Below, in pieces: positions 6,865 to 12,982 of a stretch of DNA of 13,363 nucleotides. The stretch spans positions 1-13,363 of the forward strand of contig JACIYQ010000368.1 in assembly GCA_014359855.1 (NCBI GenBank). The letters run 5' to 3'. The first letter of the stretch is position 1. Each line of letters starts with the position of its first letter. The position numbers and the translations under genes are program-made. Source of the DNA: Parvibaculum sp. Its GTDB lineage: Bacteria > Pseudomonadota > Alphaproteobacteria > Parvibaculales > Parvibaculaceae. The notes beneath the pieces were generated by a model that saw only the letters and a program-made list of their open reading frames with translations, ran no database searches and was not told where the DNA came from.

Positions 6865-7875
6865 TCAGAAAAAGTCCGTCAGGAAATCCTCGACCAGTCC
6901 CCGATGGCGGGCGAGCAGGGCTTCCGAGGGACGCTTCAGGCGGGGATAGACGAACCAGACGAGGAGCGCCTTCTCCGTGTGCAGCCGGTTTTCCGACTGA
7001 TCGAGGATGACGGATTGGGGACCGTCCATGACTTCATCCGTCGCCTCGACGCCGCGCGAGGCGGGAAGGCAGTGCATGAAGCGCGCATCGGCGGGCGCCT
7101 TTGCCATCAGCGCCGCGTTGACCTGAAATTTCGGCATGAAGGCTGCGCTGCGCTCGGGTATTTCGCTTTCCTGACCGACCCACCACCAAAGATCGGTGTA
7201 GATGAAGTCGGCGTCGGCGACGGCGGCGGCAGGATCCTCGGTGAAGCTTATCCGCGCACCGGATTCCGCGCAGGCGTCCTTCACCATGGCGCGATGCGCT
7301 TCGGATATCTGGTACTTTGCGGGAGCCGCCTGCGTGAAGGATATGCCCAGCCGCGCGCATATGAACATGAGCGAGACGCAGACATTGGTCGCGTCGCCGA
7401 CAAAGACGAGCTTGAAATCCTCGAGTTTCTTACCCTTCGGGGCATGCTCCGTCATGGTGAAGACGTCGCAGAGGACCTGCGTCGGGTGGTTGAAATCGGT
7501 GAGGCCGTTGATGATGGGAACGGTCGCGTGTTTCGCGAGATCGAGGACCGTCTGGTGTTTCAGCGTGCGCGCCTCGATGACGTCGACCATGCGGGAGACG
7601 ACGCGCGCGGTATCCGCGATCGACTCTCGTACGCCGAGATGGATTTCGCCGGGGCGCAGATAAAGGGCGTGACCGCCGAGCTTGGTCATCGCGACCTCAA
7701 AAGAGACGCGGGTGCGGGTCGAAGGTTCCTCGAAGATCATCCCCAGAGAGGCGCCGTTCAGAAGCCTCGGACAGGCGCCGTCCTTGTCGGCGCGTTTGAG
7801 CAGGGCTGTCAGCTCCATCATGCGGAGCAGCTCTTCCTTCGAGAAGTCGAGAATCTGAACGAAATGGCGCAGCAT
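6865..7875 (-). CDS. ptcA: Putrescine carbamoyltransferase
   Basis: The 336-residue protein belongs to the aspartate/ornithine carbamoyltransferase fold. It shows the carbamoyl-phosphate loop PSTRTRVSFE (51-60), HPTQVLCDV (130-138), FVGDATNVCVSL (158-169) and HCLPASRG (268-275). Putrescine-specific features are LGGHALYLRPGEIHLGVRES (66-85) in place of the ornithine enzyme's MGRGE-type loop, IYTDLWWWVGQ (225-235), and the C-terminal ENRLHTEKALLVW plus helical tail, which in the Enterococcus enzyme holds the trimer together. In catabolism it phosphorolyses N-carbamoylputrescine to putrescine and carbamoyl phosphate. The start is the ATG at 7875, with AGAGGGG 7 nt upstream; a TTG one codon earlier is less likely. 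It heads a four-gene run with the permease, aguA and arcC. Ornithine carbamoyltransferase is the alternative, but both motifs and context argue against it. Confidence 0.92.
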   Translation of the reverse strand: MLRHFVQILDFSKEELLRMMELTALLKRADKDGACPRLLNGASLGMIFEEPSTRTRVSFEVAMTKLGGHALYLRPGEIHLGVRESIADTARVVSRMVDVIEARTLKHQTVLDLAKHATVPIINGLTDFNHPTQVLCDVFTMTEHAPKGKKLEDFKLVFVGDATNVCVSLMFICARLGISFTQAAPAKYQISEAHRAMVKDACAESGARISFTEDPAAAVADADFIYTDLWWWVGQESEIPERSAAFMPKFQVNAALMAKAPADARFMHCLPASRGVEATDEVMDGPQSVILDQSENRLHTEKALLVWFVYPRLKRPSEALLARHRGLVEDFLTDFF

Positions 7876-7876
7876 C

Positions 7877-7890
7877 AAGAGGCCCCTCTT
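7877..7890 (-). promoter_or_regulatory. Perfect 14-bp palindrome covering the ptcA ribosome binding site
   Basis: AAGAGG-CC-CCTCTT reads identically inverted and contains the Shine-Dalgarno AGAGGGG of ptcA (7889-7883 on the minus strand). It ends 1 nt before the ATG. In RNA the purine arm can pair with the pyrimidine arm, hiding the ribosome binding site; in DNA the palindrome could be an operator. Either would control the first gene of the agmatine operon. The symmetry is certain, the function is not. Confidence 0.5.
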
Positions 7891-7931
7891 TACGTGCGGG
7901 AGAACTGGCCCGATTATCCCTGCTTCGGCCC

Positions 7932-8010
7932 GCTGGCGACTTGATCGAGCGCAATGCAGTTTTCGGCTCGCGGGTCACGGCTGGCGACAAAGTGACGCAA
8001 AGAGCCAGCC
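7932..8010. promoter_or_regulatory. Direct and inverted repeats in the ptcA-aguB divergent promoter region
   Basis: GCTGGCGAC occurs twice, at 7932-7940 and 7980-7988, with starts 48 bp apart. The second copy overlaps GGCTGGC (7979-7985), which forms a perfect inverted repeat with GCCAGCC (8004-8010) across an 18-bp spacer. Repeats of this kind in a divergent promoter region suit a shared DNA-binding regulator controlling both halves of the agmatine locus. No regulator gene is in the window. I could not place convincing -35/-10 pairs in either direction; GATAAT, read on the minus strand just upstream of ptcA, is the only good hexamer. Confidence 0.4.
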
Positions 8011-8030
8011 CTGAGGTATCGGACAAAACG

Positions 8031-8903
8031 ATGACACAACTGACAGTTGCCGCCACGCAAATGGCCTGTGGTCATGACCGGGATGAAAACATCGCACGCG
8101 CGGAGAAGCTCGTCCATGCCGCCGCGGAACGGGGCGCGGGCGTGATCCTGCTGCAGGAGCTCTTCGAAACCCCCTATTTCTGCAAGGATACCGAGCCGGA
8201 GCTGATGCATCTCGCCGTGCCGGTGAGCGACAATTCTGCGGTGCAGCATTTTCGCTCCGTTTCGGCCAAGTATGAGGCGGTGCTGCCAATCTCGATCTAC
8301 GAGCGCGCGAACAATGCGCAGTACAACTCGCTCGTGATGATCGACAATGGCGAGATCCTGGGCGTCTATCGCAAGTCGCATATTCCGGACGGACCGGGAT
8401 ACCGCGAGAAATACTACTTCAGCCCGGGCGACACAGGCTTCCATGTCTGGAACACGCGGCGCGGCCGTGTCGGCGCCGCCATCTGCTGGGATCAATGGTT
8501 TCCGGAAACGGCACGCATTCTGGCGCTGAAAGGCGCGGATGTCGTGCTCTACCCTACCGCTATCGGCTCGGAGCCGCATGACGAGACGATCCATTCCCGC
8601 GACCACTGGCAGCGGACGATGCAAGGTCACTCCGCGGCGAATCTCGTGCCCATCGTGGCGTCGAACCGGATCGGACGGGAAGAAGGAAAGAGCTGCGCCA
8701 TAACCTTCTACGGCTCCTCCTTCATCACCGATGCGACGGGAGCGAAGGTCGCGGAGGCGAGCGAGCACGAGGAAGACATTCTCACCGCAACCTTCGACAT
8801 CGAGCAGAACAGACGGCAGCGCGTGAACTGGGGCGTATTTCGCGACCGCCGGCCGGAGCTCTATGGCGACATCCTGACGCTGGACGGAACACAGCGGCGC
8901 TAA
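8031..8903 (+). CDS. aguB: N-carbamoylputrescine amidohydrolase (nitrilase superfamily)
   Basis: From the ATG at 8031 the protein is 290 residues, the usual size. The frame is open upstream to 7941, but those 30 residues are unlike the family, which begins as here (TVAATQMAC). The Glu-Lys-Cys triad is visible: Glu43 in LLQELFETPYFC, Lys115 in YRKSHIPDGPGYREKYYF, and nucleophile Cys152 in ICWDQWFPE. GPGYREKYYFSPGDTGF and NWGVFRDRRPELYG near the C-terminus are typical of plant and Pseudomonas N-carbamoylputrescine amidohydrolases. The reaction gives putrescine, CO2 and ammonia. The gene is divergent from ptcA, and its stop overlaps the stop of the downstream convergent hydrolase gene. Together with ptcA it gives the cell two routes from the same intermediate. 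Confidence 0.94.
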   Translation: MTQLTVAATQMACGHDRDENIARAEKLVHAAAERGAGVILLQELFETPYFCKDTEPELMHLAVPVSDNSAVQHFRSVSAKYEAVLPISIYERANNAQYNSLVMIDNGEILGVYRKSHIPDGPGYREKYYFSPGDTGFHVWNTRRGRVGAAICWDQWFPETARILALKGADVVLYPTAIGSEPHDETIHSRDHWQRTMQGHSAANLVPIVASNRIGREEGKSCAITFYGSSFITDATGAKVAEASEHEEDILTATFDIEQNRRQRVNWGVFRDRRPELYGDILTLDGTQRR

Positions 8904-9589
8904 CCGAGAGCAACGTCCGCTACGATGGGGAGATGGTCGGAAATGTCGCGAGCGGCATGATCCGTCCAGCTTCGTAATATGCGAGCGGGGGTGCCGCAAT
9001 AGACCCTGTCGAGGCGGAGGAACGGACGAAGCGCGGGGAAGGTCCGCTCCATCGTCCGCGACGGCAGTTCCCGCTTCAGGCGGCGGCGTACCCACCCGAA
9101 CGAGAACCAGTCGTTGAAGTCGCCCATCATGATGCAGACCCCATCGCCCTGTCGCGCGAGGGCGGCAAGCTTCGCCGACTGCATGCGCCTTTCCCAGATG
9201 CTCAATCCGAGATGGGTCGCGACGAGGCGGAACCTCCCCTGCGGCGCGGAGACATTCGTCGCAATGGCGCAGCGCGGCTCTCGCGCATGCAGGGAAAGGT
9301 CGTGGACGCAGGTTTCCGACAAGGGAAAGCGGCTGATGACGGCGTGTCCGTAGTGGCCGTCCGGCGCCGAGATAGTGCGCGCCTCCGCCGCGTGCTCCCC
9401 GAGCGCCTCCTTGAGCTCGCAGACGGGCGCCTGGCTACCGCTTCTTCCGCGCGAGTCGACCTCCTGCAGCGCAATCACATCGGGGTCGTGGGTTGCGACA
9501 AGGTTGGCGACGCGAGCGAGATCGTAGCGACTATCCGGGCCCATGCCGCCGTGAATGTTCCAACTCAGCACGCGCAATGCCTTTCTCAT
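8900..9589 (-). CDS. Endonuclease/exonuclease/phosphatase (EEP) family hydrolase
   Basis: From the ATG at 9589 the product is 229 residues with the full set of metal-dependent EEP motifs: LSWNIHGG (8-15), ALQEVDSR (40-47, metal-binding Glu), YGHAVISRFPL (80-90), VATHLGLS (123-130), MMGDFNDW (154-161), LDRVY (193-197) and SDHLPIVADV (217-226). The ATG overlaps the stop of the PLD-VTT gene as ATGA, indicating coupled translation; a second ATG six codons upstream (9607) is possible. The longer open frame reaching 10021 is only antisense-free extension inside the neighbour and lacks family similarity. EEP members cut DNA, RNA, phosphoinositides or sphingomyelin. Coupling with a phospholipase D-like protein suggests a phospholipid or other phosphodiester substrate, but nothing in the sequence settles it. 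There is no signal peptide. Confidence 0.9.
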   Translation of the reverse strand: MRKALRVLSWNIHGGMGPDSRYDLARVANLVATHDPDVIALQEVDSRGRSGSQAPVCELKEALGEHAAEARTISAPDGHYGHAVISRFPLSETCVHDLSLHAREPRCAIATNVSAPQGRFRLVATHLGLSIWERRMQSAKLAALARQGDGVCIMMGDFNDWFSFGWVRRRLKRELPSRTMERTFPALRPFLRLDRVYCGTPARILRSWTDHAARDISDHLPIVADVALG

Positions 9590-11766
9590 CTCCCGCGATT
9601 TCTCCATCGAGTGGCCAGACGCTGGAGCACGAGAGCGAAACCGATCCAGAGCGACAGCGCACCGAGCGCGACGGCAAGATCGGAGAAAGACGGATTCTCG
9701 AACATGGCGAAAACGCGGTCGCCAAGAATGGAAAGAAGAAGGATACCCGGCGCGAGACCGAGGAAAGTCCCAACTGCGTATTCCATAAAGGGAATACGAA
9801 GCGCACCCGCCACGAGGTTTACCAGCATGAAGGGCGCGACCGGCACGAGGCGGATGGTAGCGATGGCGAGAATGCCTCTCTCGCCGATGCCACGACTCAC
9901 ACGGTTGATGCGTGGGCCAATCGTGTTGCGGAGGAAGCGCGCACCGAGCCCGCGGCCCGCGCCATAGGTCGCGACGGCACTCGACATCGACCCAACTGCT
10001 GCATAGAGCAATCCCGGCCACAGACCGAAGGTCCCGGCAGTGACAATGATGAGAATCGTGACCGGAAAAGCAAAGAAACCAGTGACGATATAGAGCGCAA
10101 CGATGATCGCCGCGGCAAACGGGCTATCCGCCAGGCTGCCGAAGGTCGCGCGGAGCGTGTCTGGCCGGGCATATTCCGAGAGGGGCGTGTATCGCCACAG
10201 AAGACCGAGCGCCGCGATGAAGAGGAGAAGTGCGACGCCGCGCGCAATGGCGGGAACACGGCTTCGCCGGCCTTCGCCGGGATAATCCACGATGTCGGCG
10301 AAATATTCGTCCGCGGCAATCGGCCGGCCTGGATCGGTAATCGCCTCGACCGTTGCGAGGCTGGGACCGGAAACTGTCTCGCCGTCCTCGACGGGCCGCA
10401 AGTTTCGGTCTGCGTGCTTGCCGCAGCGCTCCACCGTCTCCAACACCGACCCGGTTTCGCGGATCGTCGCCAGAGCCCCATCCGTTCCGGCGCCACAATG
10501 CTCGCCGACAAGACGGGCGAGCGAGCGCAGGACAGCCGAGCGGCTCCGTTCGTCTTCCGCCTCGATGGCCAGGTCGCATTCCGTATCCACGCCCATGGAA
10601 CGATTGCAGATATTCGCCGAGCCGACACGCAGCAGACGATCATCCACAATCATCACCTTCGAATGGACCATGACGGGAGTTTCGGCCTTCCCTTCTCCTA
10701 CCGATGGATAAAGAAGCCGGACGCGATCTTCCACACCGGCCTCGCGCAACACATTCATGAAGCGGATGCGCCCGGCGAGCATCGCCTGCTGTTCCAACCA
10801 TGAAACGTGCGTCCGTGGCGCCACGAGCAAAACTTCGAGCCGCGGCGTTTCGCGAAGACGCGCCGCGAGGGCCTGGGCGATATCGAAGCAAGTGAGAAAC
10901 TGGTTTTCGATATAGATCCAGCGCTCCGCACTCGCGATGGAATCGACGAAGAGACGCGCGACCTCTCTGACTTCCTTTTCACCGTTGCCGGAAGGCAGTG
11001 TGCGCGCAATGCCCACCCGCGCATCGCGGAAATGCGGCTCGACCTCTTCAGGCCAGGGATCGTGGCTGCCGCCCCCTGCCGGTTCGAGGTCCTCGCAAGC
11101 CGCGATGCGCCAGCGCCAGCGCGCGAGTTCGCCCAACGCGGCGGCTGCATCTCCATCGACCATCATCTGTACGTCATGGAACGGGCGATAGGGACGCTTT
11201 GCCTGATCGACGCGCCAGCTGTTCTCCGGATCATGGGCCGACGTATCCCAGCGGCGGACGGTGAGGTCGATGCCACCGCAAAACGCAAGACAGCCGTCGA
11301 TCGCGACGATCTTCTGGTGATGCGAGCCGCCGAACGGAACCTGATTGTCGAGACAGAAATCGATATTTGCCGGCGTATTCCAGCGCAGCGGCAGGGCGGG
11401 CAATAACTCGCGTTCCGTCGCGTAGATGACGGAGTAATCCCAAAGCAGAAGCTTGATTTCGAGGCCGGGCTTCTCGCGGGCGAGCCTTGTCAGGAAGCTG
11501 CCGAGGAGCTCGGGGTAACCATCATCCGCGCTGCCATCCGGCCCGACGAAGCGCATGCGGCTGTCTATGTCCCAGCCAACGACGATGAGCGACCGGCGGG
11601 CCCGAAGCATGGCCGCGCGGAGCACACCGAAATACTCGGCGGCATCCACAAGCATACGCGCGCGGCGCGCTTTCTCGACCCGCCAGACATTGCCCGACGG
11701 TTCAAGAATGCTCGAGTTTCCAAGCTCTTCCGCCGCTTCCGGACCGGAATAGCGATGCACCGGCAT
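9586..11766 (-). CDS. Phospholipase D-like / VTT (DedA/SNARE-associated) fusion membrane protein
   Basis: The protein is 726 residues in two parts. The N-terminal half (about 25-425) is a phospholipase D-superfamily domain with two HKD motifs: SHHQKIVAIDG (148-158; His150, Lys152, Asp157) and VHSKVMIVDD (367-376; His368, Lys370, Asp375), the latter followed by VGSANICNRSMGVDTE (381-396). A polar linker (about 430-505) leads to a membrane half: one helix (about 508-525), then a VTT/DedA-type domain (about 548-690) with the re-entrant-loop features FFAFPVTILIIVTAGTFG (564-581) and RLVPVAPFMLVNLVAGAL (639-656), and a last helix near 698-715. PLD enzymes cleave or transfer phosphatidyl groups, while VTT proteins move lipids across membranes. 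The fusion could therefore process a phospholipid or glycan-lipid at the membrane. The ATG at 11766 directly follows a structured leader, with AGGG 6 nt upstream. Confidence 0.92.
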   Translation of the reverse strand: MPVHRYSGPEAAEELGNSSILEPSGNVWRVEKARRARMLVDAAEYFGVLRAAMLRARRSLIVVGWDIDSRMRFVGPDGSADDGYPELLGSFLTRLAREKPGLEIKLLLWDYSVIYATERELLPALPLRWNTPANIDFCLDNQVPFGGSHHQKIVAIDGCLAFCGGIDLTVRRWDTSAHDPENSWRVDQAKRPYRPFHDVQMMVDGDAAAALGELARWRWRIAACEDLEPAGGGSHDPWPEEVEPHFRDARVGIARTLPSGNGEKEVREVARLFVDSIASAERWIYIENQFLTCFDIAQALAARLRETPRLEVLLVAPRTHVSWLEQQAMLAGRIRFMNVLREAGVEDRVRLLYPSVGEGKAETPVMVHSKVMIVDDRLLRVGSANICNRSMGVDTECDLAIEAEDERSRSAVLRSLARLVGEHCGAGTDGALATIRETGSVLETVERCGKHADRNLRPVEDGETVSGPSLATVEAITDPGRPIAADEYFADIVDYPGEGRRSRVPAIARGVALLLFIAALGLLWRYTPLSEYARPDTLRATFGSLADSPFAAAIIVALYIVTGFFAFPVTILIIVTAGTFGLWPGLLYAAVGSMSSAVATYGAGRGLGARFLRNTIGPRINRVSRGIGERGILAIATIRLVPVAPFMLVNLVAGALRIPFMEYAVGTFLGLAPGILLLSILGDRVFAMFENPSFSDLAVALGALSLWIGFALVLQRLATRWRNRGR

Positions 11767-11831
11767 GTGAGACCCTGGTTCGCTTCAAACTCCTCGGGCA
11801 AAACAACGCCCCAAGCGAAGAAAAGTCTCAC
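11767..11831 (-). promoter_or_regulatory. Structured 65-nt leader before the PLD-VTT start codon
   Basis: Three nested pairs of perfect arms are visible. They are GTGAGAC (11767-11773) with GTCTCAC (11825-11831), TTCGCTT (11779-11785) with AAGCGAA (11813-11819), and GGGC (11796-11799) with GCCC (11808-11811). The outer arms are 7 bp and the outermost base is adjacent to the PLD ATG. On the minus-strand RNA the candidate ribosome binding site AGGG and the spacer before the ATG fall at or inside the outer stem, so folding could limit translation. It could instead end transcription from the decayed FGE gene, though no U-run follows. The symmetry is far from random; the role is inference. Confidence 0.65.
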
Positions 11832-12222
11832 ATCATGGAGAAATTCGGCCGGTACTCTCCGGTGTTGTGGAGAGAGTTATCGTGCGGGAGCCGAGATCCG
11901 TCGTGGCGAGATCGGCTTCCTGCGGCTGGCGCGCACCGGGCCTGTAGCGAAGGCAATATGACGGCGCGCACAGCCAGGAACCGCCTTTGATGACGCGGGT
12001 GCCGGGCGCGCCCTCATAGGCGTCGGCGGTCCACTCCCAGAGATTTCCAATCATGTCATAGAGGCCGAGTGCGTTCGGTTCGAAGCAACCGACCGGTGCG
12101 ATGCCGGCAAAGCCATCCTCTGCTTCGTTGATGACAGGGAAGAGCCCCTGCCATGTGTTCGCCTCGCGGGGCTGAGCGCGCGGGTTCGGCGCGTCGGGGT
12201 CGGCCGCACGCGATGCCCATTC

Positions 12223-12225
12223 TCA
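12223..12225 (-). other. Premature TGA in FGE pseudogene
   Basis: The codon lies within PSEAQ-TGA-EWASRA, where SUMF1-family proteins have LPTEAEWE or similar. A single change (plus-strand C to T at 12223) turns TGG into TGA. The reading frame is intact on both sides. Confidence 0.85.
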
Positions 12226-12716
12226 TTGCGCTTCGGAGGGAAGCACCCTTCCCTTCCATGCCGCATAGGCGATCGCGTCCTCATGGGCGATGGCGGTGAC
12301 GGGAAATTGTTCGCGGCCCATGATCGACGTATCCGGGCCGCCCGGATGCCGCCAGTTGGCACCCGGCACATATTGCCACCATTGCGAGATATTACCCATC
12401 CCCGTCACATCGTTCGGCATGATGAAGACGACCGCACCGGGCATCTGCATTTCAGGCGGCAGACCCGGATGGGCAACGGTGCCGACCGGGCGTTCGGGAA
12501 CGGTGACGTAACCCGTCGCGTCGACGAAGGCTGCAAACTCGGCATTCGTGACTTCCGTCCTGTCCATCCAGAAGCCTTCCAGGGAGACCTCGCGTAGAGG
12601 TTCCTCTTCCGGATAGAAGGTGTCGCCCATGGTGAAAGTACCGCCCGGTACCCAGACCATGCCCGCGCGAGCGGCTTGAGCATCGGCGGAAGGTGGGAGG
12701 CAGCTCATGCGTTCCG

Positions 12717-12750
12717 CCCCCCGCAAAACGCGCTGCCTCCCTGCCCCCCC
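12717..12750 (-). other. Frameshift interval in FGE pseudogene (G-runs)
   Basis: The anchor frame from 12829 and the catalytic-domain frame differ by one base. Two homopolymers lie between them: seven C (12744-12750, plus strand) and six C (12717-12722). Removing one base from either run restores a single frame. Removal from the second gives the more protein-like join (GREAARFAGAERMSC). Confidence 0.7.
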
Positions 12751-12841
12751 TCATCCACAGATTTGTGCCCGCCGCCGCGAGGGCGATGAGCGCAACCAGG
12801 ACACCGCCGACGATCCAACGCGCCTTCATGGCCGATGCCGT

Positions 12842-12982
12842 TCAGTTCGCCCAGAAGACAAATTCGTCTTCCGGTCCGCGCGGCGCACCGCCGAGCGGCC
12901 TGTCGATCATCATTGGGGCCTCGACGAGCGCTGGCCAGATCGGATCGGCCTGCTCACCGTCGATTTCCTCGAGCGCGGCCAT
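12842..12982 (-). pseudogene. Probable sulfatase C-terminal remnant
   Basis: The frame reads 46 codons from an ATG at 12982 to TGA at 12842, with a TAG two codons before the ATG. It encodes AALEEIDGEQADPIWPALVE, then a IDRPLGG stretch, and ends in EDEFVFWAN. As I remember the family, many bacterial arylsulfatases end in this style (WPAL, ID-PLG, then DE-VYW-N). A sulfatase is also what should sit 12 nt upstream of an FGE gene. No sulfatase catalytic CxPSR region is left. The N-terminal part appears to have been lost at the junction with the phaC-like fragment. A free-standing 46-residue protein is possible but has no ribosome binding site. The family assignment needs a profile search. Confidence 0.55.

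Larger units (their letters stand above)
11833..12829 (-). pseudogene. Formylglycine-generating enzyme (sulfatase maturase), disrupted by TGA and frameshift
   Basis: The remnant begins at the ATG at 12829 with a membrane anchor (MKARWIVGGVLVALIALAAA), then loses frame in a G-rich stretch. A second frame carries SUMF1/FGE-type sequence: GMVWVPGGTFTMGD, FWMDRTEVTNAEFAAFVDAT, GANWRHPGGPD, YAAWKGRVLPSEAQ. It then hits TGA at 12225-12223 where the family has Trp (SEAQ-W-EW). The same frame continues to 11833 with ANTWQGLFPV, EDGFAGIAPVG, LYDMIGNLWEWTADAY and GGSWLCAPSYCLRYRPGAR. The CxxxxC pair in the last segment is the copper-binding, catalytic pair of true aerobic FGEs, which convert a sulfatase Cys to formylglycine. 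The usual GFR near the end reads GSR, and the stretch after the TGA looks shortened. It starts 12 nt after the sulfatase-like remnant. A sequencing error could explain the homopolymer shift but less easily the TGA. Confidence 0.88.

Noticed and set aside
6865..7875. Ornithine carbamoyltransferase (argF) for the carbamoyltransferase
   Set aside because: The LRPGEIHLG loop, the YTDLWWWVGQ region and the C-terminal helix resemble putrescine carbamoyltransferase, and the neighbours are agmatine genes rather than arginine synthesis.
6262..7944. Plus-strand open frame of 560 codons
   Set aside because: It is antisense to the permease and putrescine carbamoyltransferase genes, with extreme charged composition and no recognisable domain. 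The minus-strand genes have all family motifs.
7941..8030. Longer start for aguB
   Set aside because: Thirty extra residues have no family similarity, whereas the ATG at 8031 gives the standard N-terminus.
9590..10021. N-terminal extension of the EEP hydrolase frame
   Set aside because: The extra 144 codons lie inside the PLD-VTT gene, are Arg/Ser/His-rich and unlike the family. The ATGA overlap gives a natural start at 9589.
9493..10803. Plus-strand open frame of 436 codons
   Set aside because: It is a shadow of the PLD-VTT gene, with Arg/Asp/Glu-rich low-complexity translation and no motif.
12223..12225. UGA recoding (selenocysteine or Trp)
   Set aside because: The family has Trp here, not Cys, so selenocysteine makes no sense. 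Several intact genes in the window end normally at TGA, so UGA is a stop in this organism.
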